64,000 nt of DNA from contig NZ_CP134398.1 in the NCBI RefSeq assembly GCF_002968335.2, positions 3,472,001 to 3,536,000 of the forward strand, given 5' to 3'. The stretch is from Mycobacterium sp. ITM-2016-00316 (GTDB taxonomy: Bacteria; Actinomycetota; Actinomycetes; Mycobacteriales; Mycobacteriaceae). Positions 16,819-26,528 of this stretch are shown here, piece by piece. The notes under the pieces were generated by a model. It was not told the origin of the DNA. It did no database searches and saw nothing but the letters and a program-made list of their open reading frames with translations. The first letter of the stretch is position 1, and the number at the start of each line of letters is the position of its first letter. A program made the position numbers and the translations under genes.

Positions 16819-18222
16819 TCATCTCGGCGTTCGACCACCCGCGCGCCAGGAGGCGATGACACCGACCACCGCCAGCGCCGCGAAACCGGCGAACAGCCAG
16901 CGCGCGGCCGCAGCCTCGGCCCCGGCGGCGCGGTTGACGATGACGCCGGCCACCCCAGCGCCGAAAGCGCCGCAGATCAGCTGAACGGTGTTGATCGCCG
17001 CGGCCGCCACCGGCCCCTCGGTGGGGTCGTCGACACCGGTCATCGCCCAGACCGACAGGTGCGGCCACGCCATCCCGATCCCAATTCCGGTCACCGCCAG
17101 GGTGAGCGCCCAGAGCAGCGCCAGCCACCCCGGCATTCCGTCGCGCACCAGCAGAGCGCCGGCACCCAGCCCGATCGCCATCACCAGCGGTGCCACGAGC
17201 ACGATGCGCACCACCGAGCTCCGTCGGTCCACCGAGGCGCTGACGATCTCACTGGCCGTCCAACCGACGGCCAGGGCGACACCCAGGAATCCGGCCGTCA
17301 GCGGCGCCAGGTGGGCCAGCTGCTGCCCGAACAGCGGCACATACATGTCGACCATCGTCGCCGCCATCAGCAGACCGAGCGTCAGGTACACCCATTTGAG
17401 CGGCCCGGGCCGGAACGCCGTGGGAGGTAACACGCTCGCCCCGGCCACCCGCCGACGGTCGACCGCCAGGAACACCATGATGAGGGCCAATGCCCCGGCC
17501 AGCAGCGCGGCGGTGGACAACAGGTCGGGCAGGATTCCCGCCACACTGACCGATAGCGCAGCCGCGCCGAGCAGGATCAGCGACCACACCGGAATACGGG
17601 TCACCGCCGTGCTGTCCGCCCGGACCCGGCCGGGCAGCGCCAGCGGAACCAACACGGTCATCGCAACGGTCAGGATGAACAGCGCCCCGAATGCCCAACG
17701 CCACGAGGCGAACTGGGCGAACAGCCCGCCGGCTGCCGGGCCCAGCAGGGTGCCCACACCCCACATTGCCGACACCAGGGCGGACGCCCTGGTCCACAGG
17801 GCGCGGGGCAGCGCGGCGTTGATCACGGCGTAGCCCAGACCGGCGAGCAACCCCCCGGCGGCACCCTGCACCGTGCGGCCCGCCAGCAGTAGTTCCATGG
17901 TCGGTGCAACGGCACACAGCACGCTGCCCAGGCCGAACACCGTCAGCGCACCGAGGTAGGCCGATCTCGGGCCCACCCGCGCCAGCGTGGCGCTCACGGT
18001 GGTCGCGGCGGCCACCGAGGCGACCAGATAGACGGTCGTCACCCATGCGTAATAGCGGTGGCCACCGATCTCGGCCACCGCGCTGGGCATCAGGCTGATC
18101 GTCAGGAACTCGTTGGTGGCGTAGAGCGCCACGCCACCGGCAAGAACCGTCGCGGCGCCAAGGTTTTTCGGCCCGAGAAGGTCACGCCAGCTGCCGCCGG
18201 TCAACGCTTGAGTGTCGGTCAC
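16819..18222 (-). CDS. MFS-family drug exporter (Rv1634-like)
   Basis: 467-aa membrane protein with about 14 hydrophobic helices. Motif A-like region near GPRSAYLGALTVFG and the DHA2-type LLAGRTVQGAAGGLLAGLGYAVI segment point to a proton-driven drug exporter of the major facilitator superfamily. The GTG start at 18222 follows a weak TTGAGG. It is adjacent to uvrB exactly where M. tuberculosis has Rv1634, a reported drug exporter; the substrate here is unknown. Confidence 0.88.
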   Translation of the reverse strand: MTDTQALTGGSWRDLLGPKNLGAATVLAGGVALYATNEFLTISLMPSAVAEIGGHRYYAWVTTVYLVASVAAATTVSATLARVGPRSAYLGALTVFGLGSVLCAVAPTMELLLAGRTVQGAAGGLLAGLGYAVINAALPRALWTRASALVSAMWGVGTLLGPAAGGLFAQFASWRWAFGALFILTVAMTVLVPLALPGRVRADSTAVTRIPVWSLILLGAAALSVSVAGILPDLLSTAALLAGALALIMVFLAVDRRRVAGASVLPPTAFRPGPLKWVYLTLGLLMAATMVDMYVPLFGQQLAHLAPLTAGFLGVALAVGWTASEIVSASVDRRSSVVRIVLVAPLVMAIGLGAGALLVRDGMPGWLALLWALTLAVTGIGIGMAWPHLSVWAMTGVDDPTEGPVAAAAINTVQLICGAFGAGVAGVIVNRAAGAEAAAARWLFAGFAALAVVGVIASWRAGGRTPR

Positions 18223-18262
18223 ACCCTCAACCTAGAAGCTCAACCGCTGTTGAGTTCAAGTG

Positions 18263-20437
18263 CTACTTCAGGCCGGCCGCATCCATACCGCGCAGCTCCT
18301 TCTTCAGATCCTGGATCTCGTCGCGGATGCGCGCGGCGAGCTCGAACTGGAGATCGCGCGCGGCAGTCATCATCTGCTCGGTGAGATCCTTGATCAGGTC
18401 GGCCAGCTCGGCCCGTGGCATGTTCGCGGTATCGCGTCCCTCAACGATCCCGGCGCTGACCGCACGGCCGGGCTCGCCCTGGGCGCGGCGACCGCGGGAA
18501 GAGTTGCGTCCCGACCCGCCGACGTCGACGGTGGCCTCGGTGTCATCGGCTTCGCGGTACACCTGATCGAGGATGTCGTTGATCTTCTTGCGCAACGGCT
18601 GCGGGTCGACGCCGTGCGCTTCGTTGTAGGCGATCTGCTTGGCGCGGCGGCGATCCGTCTCGTCGATGGCTTGTCTCATCGAGTCGGTGATCTTGTCGGC
18701 GTACAGGTGCACCTCACCCGACACGTTGCGGGCCGCGCGGCCGATGGTCTGGATCAGGCTGCGAGCCGACCGCAGGAAACCCTCCTTGTCGGCGTCCAGG
18801 ATGGCCACCAGCGATACCTCGGGCAGGTCCAGGCCCTCGCGGAGCAGGTTGATGCCGACCAGCACGTCGTATTCACCCAGCCGCAGCTGCCGGAGCAGCT
18901 CCACGCGGCGCAGTGTGTCGACCTCCGAGTGCAGGTAGCGCACCCGGATGCCCATCTCCAACAGGTAGTCGGTGAGGTCCTCGGCCATCTTCTTGGTCAG
19001 CGTGGTGACCAGCACCCGCTCATCACGTTCGGTGCGCAGGCGGATCTCGCCGATCAGGTCGTCGATCTGGCCCTTGGTGGGTTTGACGTGCACCTGCGGG
19101 TCGACCAGTCCGGTCGGGCGGATCACCTGTTCGACGAACTCGCCGCCGGCCTGGGCCATCTCGTAGTTTCCCGGCGTCGCCGACAGATACACCGTCTGAC
19201 CGATCCTGGACGCGAACTCCTCCCAGGTCAGCGGGCGGTTGTCGACCGCCGACGGCAACCGGAAGCCGAAGTCCACCAGGTTGCGCTTGCGGGACATATC
19301 GCCCTCGTACATGCCGCCGATCTGCGGCACCGTGACGTGTGACTCGTCGATGACGAGTAGGAAGTCCTCCGGGAAGTAGTCGATCAGCGTGGCGGGCGCC
19401 GTTCCGGCGCCGCGGCCGTCGATGTGACGGGAGTAGTTCTCGATGCCCGAGCAGAACCCGACCTGCTTCATCATCTCCAGGTCGTAGTTGGTGCGCATCC
19501 GCAGCCGCTGGGCCTCCAGTAGCTTGCCCTGGCCCTCCAGCTCGGCCAGTCGGCCCTCCAGTTCGGCTTCGATGCTGGAGATCGCCGTGGCCATCCGGTC
19601 CGGCCCCGCCACATAGTGGGTGGCCGGGAAGATCCGCACCGAGTCCACCTTGCGCACCACATCGCCGGTCAGCGGGTGCAGGTAGTACAGCGCCTCGACC
19701 TCGTCACCGAAGAACTCGATGCGTATCGCCAATTCCTCGTAGGCCGGGATGATCTCGACCGTGTCGCCGCGCACCCGGAAGGACCCCCGGGTGAACGCGA
19801 TGTCATTGCGGTCGTACTGCACGTCCACCAGTAGGCGCAACAGCCCGTCGCGGGGCACATCGTCGCCGACCTTCAGCTCAACCGACCGGTCCAGGTATGA
19901 CTGTGGGGTGCCGAGGCCGTAGATGCAGGACACCGAGGCGACCACCACGACGTCGCGGCGGGACAACAGACTCGAGGTGGCCGAGTGCCGCAGCCGCTCG
20001 ACATCGTCGTTGATCGAGCTGTCCTTCTCGATGTAGGTATCGGTCTGCGCGATGTACGCTTCCGGCTGATAGTAGTCGTAGTAGGACACGAAGTATTCGA
20101 CGGCGTTGTGCGGCAACATCTCCCGCAGTTCGTTGGCCAGCTGCGCGGCCAGTGTCTTGTTGGGGGCCATCACGAGCGTGGGGCGCTGCAACTTCTCGAT
20201 GAGCCACGCGGTGGTCGCCGACTTACCGGTTCCGGTGGCACCCAGCAACACGATGTCGCGCTCACCGGCACGCACCCGGCGCTCCAGGTCGGCGATGGCG
20301 GCCGGCTGGTCCCCCGCCGGCTCGTACTCACTGACCACCTCGAAGTGTCCACCGGCACGCACCACGCCGTCGACGGCGTCGGCAGCAGGTCGATACTCCG
20401 ACTGCGCCAGCACGGGGTGTTCGGTCGCGAAAGCCAT
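18263..20437 (-). CDS. uvrB: Excinuclease ABC subunit B
   Basis: 724-aa helicase-like component of nucleotide excision repair. ATG 20437 ([17 protein letters not shown]) has GGAGACC just upstream and matches the mycobacterial N-terminus; the reading frame remains open further upstream but without homology. Walker [14 protein letters not shown], the beta-hairpin [32 protein letters not shown], helicase motif [27 protein letters not shown] and a C-terminal UVR domain ([28 protein letters not shown]) are all present. No mycobacterial SOS box was seen between uvrB and the divergent gene. Confidence 0.98.
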   Translation of the reverse strand: MAFATEHPVLAQSEYRPAADAVDGVVRAGGHFEVVSEYEPAGDQPAAIADLERRVRAGERDIVLLGATGTGKSATTAWLIEKLQRPTLVMAPNKTLAAQLANELREMLPHNAVEYFVSYYDYYQPEAYIAQTDTYIEKDSSINDDVERLRHSATSSLLSRRDVVVVASVSCIYGLGTPQSYLDRSVELKVGDDVPRDGLLRLLVDVQYDRNDIAFTRGSFRVRGDTVEIIPAYEELAIRIEFFGDEVEALYYLHPLTGDVVRKVDSVRIFPATHYVAGPDRMATAISSIEAELEGRLAELEGQGKLLEAQRLRMRTNYDLEMMKQVGFCSGIENYSRHIDGRGAGTAPATLIDYFPEDFLLVIDESHVTVPQIGGMYEGDMSRKRNLVDFGFRLPSAVDNRPLTWEEFASRIGQTVYLSATPGNYEMAQAGGEFVEQVIRPTGLVDPQVHVKPTKGQIDDLIGEIRLRTERDERVLVTTLTKKMAEDLTDYLLEMGIRVRYLHSEVDTLRRVELLRQLRLGEYDVLVGINLLREGLDLPEVSLVAILDADKEGFLRSARSLIQTIGRAARNVSGEVHLYADKITDSMRQAIDETDRRRAKQIAYNEAHGVDPQPLRKKINDILDQVYREADDTEATVDVGGSGRNSSRGRRAQGEPGRAVSAGIVEGRDTANMPRAELADLIKDLTEQMMTAARDLQFELAARIRDEIQDLKKELRGMDAAGLK

Positions 20438-20509
20438 GGTCTCCAGGTTAAGCGTGCGGTCCGACAAGTTCATTCCCCGCCGGCGCGGCGTGCGCGTTAC
20501 GGTGACGCC

Positions 20510-20803
20510 GTGGCCGAACCCGTGCGTGTTGCAGTGCGCCTGCTGGGGCTGATCCTGCTGGTCGCAGGCCTGGCCTGCGCGGTACTGCTGGTATGGCCGG
20601 GCCCCGGCGAGATCGCCGCACGGTTGGGCTCCACGTGCGGCGACGGCGGACTGCGACCGTCGCGCCAGTGCAGCTGGCTGGAAGCCGCAGACCTGCTGTG
20701 GACCGGTTGTTGGCTGGCCATCGTGATCGGCGCCGTGCTGCGATTGATGACGCGTCCGGCCGGTAGGGGCCCGCGCGTGCTGGACCTGCGCCGGCGGCGG
20801 TGA
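20510..20803 (+). CDS. Small two-helix membrane protein
   Basis: 97-aa protein from GTG 20510. Two hydrophobic helices (about residues 9-28 and 64-82) flank a short loop with two cysteines ([16 protein letters not shown]), suggesting an extracytoplasmic disulfide. No family recognised. It is divergent from uvrB and followed at once by the DUF402 gene, whose GTG starts 1 base after this stop, so they are probably co-transcribed. Confidence 0.7.
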   Translation: MAEPVRVAVRLLGLILLVAGLACAVLLVWPGPGEIAARLGSTCGDGGLRPSRQCSWLEAADLLWTGCWLAIVIGAVLRLMTRPAGRGPRVLDLRRRR

Positions 20804-20804
20804 C

Positions 20805-21323
20805 GTGCACCCACCGAAACGTGAGACGTTCGACCTCAGCGGCCGCACCAACACCGACCCCAAGGGCATCGTGCGCGATGTCGAGGAATTCGTCGTGCGC
20901 CCATGGGGCCTGTACATGGCCCGGCCTGCACCGGGGCGCGCACAGTTCCACTATCTGGAGACCTGGCTGCTGCCGGCGCTCAATCTGCGGGCCACCGTTT
21001 TCCACTTCAACCCCGGTTACGAGCGTGACCAGGACTTCTACCTCGACATCGGCAGATACACCCCGGGTGCCGAACGCTGGCAGGCCGAGGATCACTACCT
21101 GGATCTGGTGCTGCGCACCGGCCGTGACGTCGAACTGACGGATATCGACGAATTGTTCGCCGCGGTCTCTGAGGGTCTGCTGGACGCCACCAGCGCCGAG
21201 CAGGCCGTTGCGACGGCCGTTGCCACGGTGGACGGACTGGCCCGGCACGACTATGACCTGGATAGGTGGTTGCACGGACACGATGTGACGCTGACCTGGC
21301 GAGCGGTAAAGTCAAGATCATGA
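20805..21323 (+). CDS. DUF402 domain protein
   Basis: 172-aa soluble protein of the DUF402/FomD-like fold. Typical elements: KETFDL-type start (here [11 protein letters not shown]), [10 protein letters not shown], the aspartate-bearing [19 protein letters not shown], and a C-terminal helix. Family members are metal-dependent nucleotide phosphatases in some bacteria; the activity of this one is not known. GTG 20805 lies 1 base after the preceding gene, and its stop overlaps the next gene's ATG (ATGA), so three small genes form an operon. Confidence 0.8.
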   Translation: MHPPKRETFDLSGRTNTDPKGIVRDVEEFVVRPWGLYMARPAPGRAQFHYLETWLLPALNLRATVFHFNPGYERDQDFYLDIGRYTPGAERWQAEDHYLDLVLRTGRDVELTDIDELFAAVSEGLLDATSAEQAVATAVATVDGLARHDYDLDRWLHGHDVTLTWRAVKSRS

Positions 21324-21874
21324 GTGTCACCAGGCGTTCAGGAGTGACGGCTGCCGCGGCAGCCACGTTGCTGTTCGCGGCCCAACTGGTTGCCGCACCT
21401 GCTTATGCCGAACCCGATGTCGAACCCACTCAGCCCGAAGTGACCGAGCCGGCACCCGGCTTGCTGCACAACGTCACCTACCGGGCCCGCGCGGACGGCA
21501 CCTCGCGCGGCGCCGTCGTCGCCTACAAAGCCGACGATCAGAACGTCAACAGCGAACAGCCGACCATGCTGCCGGGTCAGACGTTCGAGGTGAACACGGT
21601 GCTGTCCGATCCCAATCTGGCCGGGATGGAGCTGTCCATCCAGTGGCCGTACGGTTCGAACCTGCACTGCGAGATCCTGGTCGACGACCAGATCGTTGCG
21701 CAGGCCGACCAGTTCATCGCGCCGCGACTGTTCCGCGCCAAGGACGATCCGCTGTACGGGGTGATGAAGTGTGGTGCACCGCTGGACAATCCGGCGAGCG
21801 GCCTGCCCGCGCCGGAGGCCGGCATCCCGGACTATCCGCCGCAGCCTGCCTCGGAGGCCGTTCCCGCGGAGTGA
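21320..21874 (+). CDS. Secreted hypothetical protein
   Basis: 184-aa protein with a cleavable signal peptide ([18 protein letters not shown]..., cleavage likely after PAYA near residue 29). The mature part opens with an acidic Pro-rich stretch, then TYRARADGTSRGAVVAYKADDQNVN and an extended beta domain with two cysteines (LHCEILVDDQ and VMKCGAP), probably disulfide-bonded. It is a mycobacterial-type exported protein without an assigned function. The ATG overlaps the DUF402 stop, giving translational coupling. Confidence 0.8.
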   Translation: MSVTRRSGVTAAAAATLLFAAQLVAAPAYAEPDVEPTQPEVTEPAPGLLHNVTYRARADGTSRGAVVAYKADDQNVNSEQPTMLPGQTFEVNTVLSDPNLAGMELSIQWPYGSNLHCEILVDDQIVAQADQFIAPRLFRAKDDPLYGVMKCGAPLDNPASGLPAPEAGIPDYPPQPASEAVPAE

Positions 21875-21884
21875 CGCACCAGCG

Positions 21885-23048
21885 TCAGGGGCGCCAGCCG
21901 GTGGTCTCGGCCCATTCCCAGGCGCGGTGATACGCGTCGAGGAACCACGGCTCCTTGGCCTCCGCGTAGTCGGGCGCACGCAGCGCCTCCTGCTTGGCCA
22001 CCACATAGTCTTGCTGCACACCGGGATTGGCCTTCAGCCAGTCGACACACAACAACGCGAAGCGCTGATTCGGCCAGCCGTCGACCCGGATGTGCACGTG
22101 TGTCGGCCGACCCGGATCGGCCGAGGCGTGAAACCTCTTGTGCCACAGGGCAGTATCCGCCGTGTGCGGATTGTCCGCGGTGATGGCGGCCACCCGCGGA
22201 TACCCCGCGGCCAGCAGCCCCTCGGCGAGCTCGTCGGCAATCTCCAGCGAGGCAACGGTCACCTGGACGTCGATGATGTCCTTGGCGTCGAGGCCAGGCA
22301 CCGCGGTCGAACCGATGTGGTCGACGCGGACGGCCCGGTGCCCGCAGCTGGTCTGTAACCGCGCCACGATCCTGCGCGCCTGATCGGGCCAGGTGGGGTC
22401 GGACGGCACCACGGCCGGCTCGACGTGAGCGGGTCGTCCGAGCCGCAGATTGTGCGCGAACGGCACGATGCGGCCGTGCCACAGGCCACGGGCCTGTTCC
22501 ACCAACGCGCCGGCGCTGCCCGAGTTGTCCAGCCAGACATCGGCGACGGCGCGGCGCTGCTCCTCGGTGGCCTGAGCCGCGATGCGGGCCCGGGCATCCT
22601 GCTCGGTGAACCCGCGGTATTCGATGAGTCGCTTGACGCGCAGTTCGGCATCGGCATTGACCACGATGACCAGTGGGAACATCGGCGCCATCTGGGACTC
22701 CACCAGCAGCGGGATGTCCTCGATGATCACGGCATCCTCGGAGGCGGCTTCGATCAGTTCGGAGCGCCGATGCGCCACCAGCGGGTGCACGATGCCGTTC
22801 AGCGTCTGACGCTTCTCGTCATCGCTGAACGCGACGGCCGCCAGCGCGGGGCGATTCAACTCCCCGCTGTCGTGCAGGATGTCCCGGCCGAACGCGTCGA
22901 CGAGTTTGGCCAGGCCTTCCGTCCCGGGCTCGACCACCTCGCGGGCGATGATGTCGCCGTCGACGACAATGCCGCCGAGCTCACTGAACGTGGACGACAC
23001 CGTCGACTTGCCGGCACCGATTCCACCGGTCAGTCCGATCCTCAGCAT
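21885..23048 (-). CDS. coaE: Dephospho-CoA kinase fused to a GrpB (UPF0157) domain
   Basis: 387-aa bifunctional-looking protein. Residues 1-200 are dephospho-CoA kinase, which makes the last step of coenzyme A synthesis: P-loop GLTGGIGAGKST, DGDIIAREVVEPGTEG, and the lid segment YRGFTEQDARARIAAQATEEQR. Residues 205-387 are a GrpB/UPF0157 nucleotidyltransferase-like domain (VRVDHIGSTAVPGLDAKDIIDVQV). The same fusion is known in mycobacteria. ATG 23048 has GGGGAGC upstream. It lies downstream of rpsA, behind a terminator. Confidence 0.96.
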   Translation of the reverse strand: MLRIGLTGGIGAGKSTVSSTFSELGGIVVDGDIIAREVVEPGTEGLAKLVDAFGRDILHDSGELNRPALAAVAFSDDEKRQTLNGIVHPLVAHRRSELIEAASEDAVIIEDIPLLVESQMAPMFPLVIVVNADAELRVKRLIEYRGFTEQDARARIAAQATEEQRRAVADVWLDNSGSAGALVEQARGLWHGRIVPFAHNLRLGRPAHVEPAVVPSDPTWPDQARRIVARLQTSCGHRAVRVDHIGSTAVPGLDAKDIIDVQVTVASLEIADELAEGLLAAGYPRVAAITADNPHTADTALWHKRFHASADPGRPTHVHIRVDGWPNQRFALLCVDWLKANPGVQQDYVVAKQEALRAPDYAEAKEPWFLDAYHRAWEWAETTGWRP

Positions 23049-23065
23049 GATGCTCCCCTAACAGG

Positions 23066-23110
23066 TGCAAAAAGAACCGCGCAGCACATCCGTGAGGACG
23101 TGCTGCGCGG
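23066..23110 (-). terminator. Intrinsic terminator between rpsA and coaE
   Basis: Perfect 11-bp stem CCGCGCAGCAC (23077-23087) with 23100-23110, loop of 12. Read on the minus strand it is followed by TTCTTTTTGC, a true U-tract, which is rare in mycobacteria. It ends rpsA transcription 18 bases before the coaE start codon. Confidence 0.85.
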
Positions 23111-23135
23111 CTTCACTCGGCGAAGAGTGTCTTTG

Positions 23136-24581
23136 TTACGCGTTGCCCGCGAGCTTCTCGCGCAGCGCGGCGAGCTGAGCGTCGCTGGCGAGCGAGCCAC
23201 CACCGGACTCACCCTCCGGGCGAGACGAGCTGCTGGAGGTCGACGGACGAGCCGCTTCCTCCGCCTCGGCTGCGGCGAACTTCTCCATTTGCGCGGTGTG
23301 CATCTTGTGCCGACGCTCGGCCTCGGCGTACCGGGCCTCCCATTCGGTGCGCTGCTTGTCGAAGCCCTCGAGCCATTCGTTGGTGTCAGCGTCGAAGCCC
23401 TCCGGGAAGATGTAGTTCCCGGCCTCGTCGTAGCTGTCGGCCATGCCGTACTTCGAGGGGTCGAACTCCTCGGTGTAGTCCTCGTTGGCCTGCTTGAGGC
23501 TCAGCGAGATGCGGCGGCGCTCCAGGTCGATGTCGATGACCTTGACCATGGCGTCGTCGCCGACCTGGACCACCTGGTCCGGGACCTCGACGTGGCGCTC
23601 GGACAGCTCCGAGATGTGCACCAGACCCTCGATGCCCTCTTCGACGCGGACGAACGCACCGAACGGCACCAGCTTGGTGACCTTGCCCGGCACGATCTGG
23701 CCGATGGCGTGGGTGCGGGCGAAGTGACGCCACGGATCTTCCTGAGTCGCCTTGAGCGACAGCGAAACCCGCTCGCGGTCCATATCGACGTCGAGCACCT
23801 CGACGGTGACCTCGTCGCCGACGGTGACGACCTCGGACGGGTGATCGATGTGCTTCCAGGACAGCTCGGAGACGTGCACCAGGCCGTCGACGCCGCCGAG
23901 ATCGACGAAGGCGCCGAAGTTGACGATCGAGGACACGACACCCTTGCGGATGGCGCCCTTGGTGAGCTGGTTGAGGAACTCGCTGCGCACCTCGGACTGG
24001 GTCTGCTCCAGCCACGCGCGGCGCGAGAGCACCACGTTGTTGCGGTTCTTGTCGAGCTCGATGATCTTGGCCTCGATCTCCTTGCCGATGTACGGCTGCA
24101 GATCGCGGACCCGGCGCATCTCGACCAGCGATGCGGGCAGGAAGCCGCGCAGGCCGATGTCGAGGATCAGGCCGCCCTTGACGACCTCGATGACGGTGCC
24201 CTTGACGGCCTCGTCCTTCTCCTTGAGTTCCTCGATGGTGCCCCAGGCACGCTCGTACTGAGCGCGCTTCTTGGACAGGATCAAGCGGCCTTCTTTGTCC
24301 TCCTTGGTGAGAACGAGGGCCTCGACCTCATCGCCCACGGAAACGACCTCATTGGGGTCGACATCGTGCTTGATCGAGAGTTCGCGCGAAGGAATGACAC
24401 CTTCGGTCTTGTAACCGATATCGAGAAGAACCTCGTCGCGGTCGACCTTGACGATGGTGCCTTCGACGATGTCGCCATCGTTGAAGTACTTGATGGTCTT
24501 GTCGATAGCGGCGAGAAAGTCCTCAGCCGAGCCAATGTCGTTGATGGCTACTTGCGGCGAGGTGATGGAGGGACTTGGCAT
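23136..24581 (-). CDS. rpsA: 30S ribosomal protein S1
   Basis: 481-aa S1 with four S1 RNA-binding domains. The first is GDIVEGTIVKVDRDEVLLDIGYKTEGVIP (in parts), followed by KGTVIEVVKGGLILDIG, KGVVSSIVNFGAFVDLGGVDGLVH and GKVTKLVPFGAFVRVEEGIEGLVH. It ends with the mycobacterial LASDAQLAALREKLAGNA tail, the segment linked to trans-translation and pyrazinoic-acid debate in M. tuberculosis. ATG 24581 (MPSPSITSPQVAINDIG) matches the mycobacterial N-terminus; an in-frame start further up at 24629 is not used. GGAGC lies upstream. Confidence 0.98.
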   Translation of the reverse strand: MPSPSITSPQVAINDIGSAEDFLAAIDKTIKYFNDGDIVEGTIVKVDRDEVLLDIGYKTEGVIPSRELSIKHDVDPNEVVSVGDEVEALVLTKEDKEGRLILSKKRAQYERAWGTIEELKEKDEAVKGTVIEVVKGGLILDIGLRGFLPASLVEMRRVRDLQPYIGKEIEAKIIELDKNRNNVVLSRRAWLEQTQSEVRSEFLNQLTKGAIRKGVVSSIVNFGAFVDLGGVDGLVHVSELSWKHIDHPSEVVTVGDEVTVEVLDVDMDRERVSLSLKATQEDPWRHFARTHAIGQIVPGKVTKLVPFGAFVRVEEGIEGLVHISELSERHVEVPDQVVQVGDDAMVKVIDIDLERRRISLSLKQANEDYTEEFDPSKYGMADSYDEAGNYIFPEGFDADTNEWLEGFDKQRTEWEARYAEAERRHKMHTAQMEKFAAAEAEEAARPSTSSSSSRPEGESGGGSLASDAQLAALREKLAGNA

Positions 24582-24792
24582 GTGGTGGGTTGCTCCGGAC
24601 AGGTTTAATCGTAGGGACAGTGTCTGCATTTGTGCTGCACACAGGGCAGTTCAGCATCGTCGCCCCGATATGCGGTGTGCCCGCGGGGCCCAAGACATGA
24701 CCGGGCACACAGGTACTGGTCAAGGGTACTAGAACCGGTACACGCTGGACAAACCCGGACCCCGAAGCCCCGGCCTGGTTACCCTCCTGAAC

Positions 24793-25953
24793 GTGTCCGT
24801 GACGCCCCAGCCTCCGCACCCCCATCTGCCGACCTGGCCGCCGACCGTCCGCAAGGTCGGGGCGCCGCTGGCGGTGATCATCGGGCTCAGCGTCATCGTC
24901 GGCCTGCTGATGATCCTGCTGACCGCGACGAATCCGGTCGGCACGACCATCGGGTTCGTGCTCTCCAGCATCGCGATCGCGGTGGTCGTGGCCTGCTATC
25001 TGTGGCTGGACCGTTGGGAACCCGAGCCGCCGCGGCTGCTGATCCTGGCGTTCCTGTGGGGTGCGTCGGTGGCGATCATCTTGTCGCTGGCCCTCAAGTT
25101 GTGGGCCGACGCGGTCTTCCTGCCCACCCCGGGGCTGCCGGAGGGCTTCGAATCGACCGCGCTGCGCGCACCGATCATCGAAGAAGCCGCCAAGGGCCTG
25201 TTCCTGCTGATCATGATGACCGGCCGGCGCCGCCACGAGCTGAACTCGCTGACCGACTGCCTGGTCTACGCGGGCCTGATCGGCGCCGGGTTCGCCTGGT
25301 TCGAGGACGTTCTCTACATCGCCAACGGAGAGGACCTGGCCGCATCCCTGGTGACCGCCGCGCTGCGACTGATCATGGCGCCCTTCGCGCACTCCCTGTT
25401 CCTGTCGATGCTCGCGATCGGCGTCTACTTCGCGCTCAAACAGCGCCATCTGATCGGCAAGGTCGCCTGCATCGGCGCCGGCTACATCGCCGCGGTGGTC
25501 ATGCACGCGCTGTGGAACGGGTCTTCGGTGATCGGAATCGAGGCCTACTTCCTGGTCTACCTGTTGTGGATGATGCCCATCTTCGGGCTGGCGATCTGGC
25601 TGGCGGTGCGCAGCCGGCGTCGCGAGCAGCTGGTGGTCGCCGCCAAACTGCCGAACATGGTGGCCGCGAACCTGATCACCGCCAACGAGGCGAGCTGGCT
25701 GGGCAGTATCCGCAACCGCAAGCTGGCCATCGGTGCAGCGACCCGGCACGGCGGCAAAGCTGCCGGCAAGGACGTGAAGGCCTTCGCGACCCAGGTGGTC
25801 GAGCTGGCCTTCATCCGTGACCGCATCGACCGTGGCTTCGGTGACGATCGGGTGCACGCGCTGCTGACCGAGGAGTCCTACCGCGTGCACGCGGCGCGGG
25901 CGGCCGCCGCGCCCACCCTGCAGTACCTGGCCGGCTACCGGATTTCCGGCTGA
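24793..25953 (+). CDS. PrsW-family intramembrane metalloprotease
   Basis: 386-aa membrane protein with about eight hydrophobic helices. PrsW signatures: APIIEEAAKGLF (EE pair), GAGFAWFEDVLYIANG (FE...), PFAHSLFLSMLAIGVYF (H) and MHALWNG (H). PrsW proteases cleave anti-sigma factors in Bacillus; the target here is unknown, and no anti-sigma gene lies adjacent. GTG 24793 is divergent from rpsA. The 3' end overlaps the convergent TetR gene by 19 bases. Confidence 0.87.
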   Translation: MSVTPQPPHPHLPTWPPTVRKVGAPLAVIIGLSVIVGLLMILLTATNPVGTTIGFVLSSIAIAVVVACYLWLDRWEPEPPRLLILAFLWGASVAIILSLALKLWADAVFLPTPGLPEGFESTALRAPIIEEAAKGLFLLIMMTGRRRHELNSLTDCLVYAGLIGAGFAWFEDVLYIANGEDLAASLVTAALRLIMAPFAHSLFLSMLAIGVYFALKQRHLIGKVACIGAGYIAAVVMHALWNGSSVIGIEAYFLVYLLWMMPIFGLAIWLAVRSRRREQLVVAAKLPNMVAANLITANEASWLGSIRNRKLAIGAATRHGGKAAGKDVKAFATQVVELAFIRDRIDRGFGDDRVHALLTEESYRVHAARAAAAPTLQYLAGYRISG

Positions 25954-26528
25954 CCGTCGGCCAGCAGAACAACGGCATCGGCGATCTGGTCCAGATGCTC
26001 GGCGGACACCGGTCGGTTCAGTGCGATCAGGCGCCAGAAGACCAGCGCCCCAAGGGCGTCCAGCAGCAGTTCCCGGTCCGCCGCCCGGGACACTTCGCCA
26101 CGCGCGGCGGCCTGCTCCAACACGGCGTGCCCCCGTCGACGCCGCGGCGTGCCGATGTACTCCATCAGGGCGTGCGCCAGGGCCGGGTCGCGCTGACCCT
26201 CGGCGAGTAGGTCCGGATACACCCGCCGGGTCCGGGGGTCACTCAGCCAGGCAACGACGCCGTCGAGCAGCTCCCGGACATCACCGCGTAGCGAACCGGT
26301 GTCCGGCACAGGTGCATCGGTGCCGCTCACGGTCTTCATGGCAGCGGCGACCACCTCAGCCTTGGACGTCCACCTGCGGTACAGCGCCGCCTTTCCGACC
26401 CCCGCGCGCCGCGCGATTCCGTCCATCGACGATCCGCGAAACCCGTTTTCTGCCAGTTCGGTCAGCGCAGCGTCGAGGATGGCGCCGGTGACCCGCGCAT
26501 CCCGCGGCCTGCCCGGCGCGCCGGTCAT
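25935..26528 (-). CDS. TetR/AcrR-family transcriptional regulator
   Basis: 197-aa repressor-type regulator. N-terminal helix-turn-helix: ILDAALTELAENGFRGSSMDGIARRAGVGKAALYRRWTSK (in parts). The ligand-binding half is of the TetR_C type that has a PDLLAEGQRDPALA segment. It is last in a three-gene operon whose promoter carries a perfect 19-bp palindrome, so autoregulation of the whole operon is likely. The start overlaps the upstream gene by 4 bases. Confidence 0.9.
   Translation of the reverse strand: MTGAPGRPRDARVTGAILDAALTELAENGFRGSSMDGIARRAGVGKAALYRRWTSKAEVVAAAMKTVSGTDAPVPDTGSLRGDVRELLDGVVAWLSDPRTRRVYPDLLAEGQRDPALAHALMEYIGTPRRRRGHAVLEQAAARGEVSRAADRELLLDALGALVFWRLIALNRPVSAEHLDQIADAVVLLADGQPEIR

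Noticed and set aside
20438..20509. SOS (LexA) box upstream of uvrB
   Set aside because: No sequence resembling the mycobacterial LexA palindrome is present.
22425..24608. Long plus-strand open frame of 727 codons
   Set aside because: Entirely antisense to coaE and rpsA, with His/Asp/Val/Leu composition typical of antisense frames in GC-rich genes.
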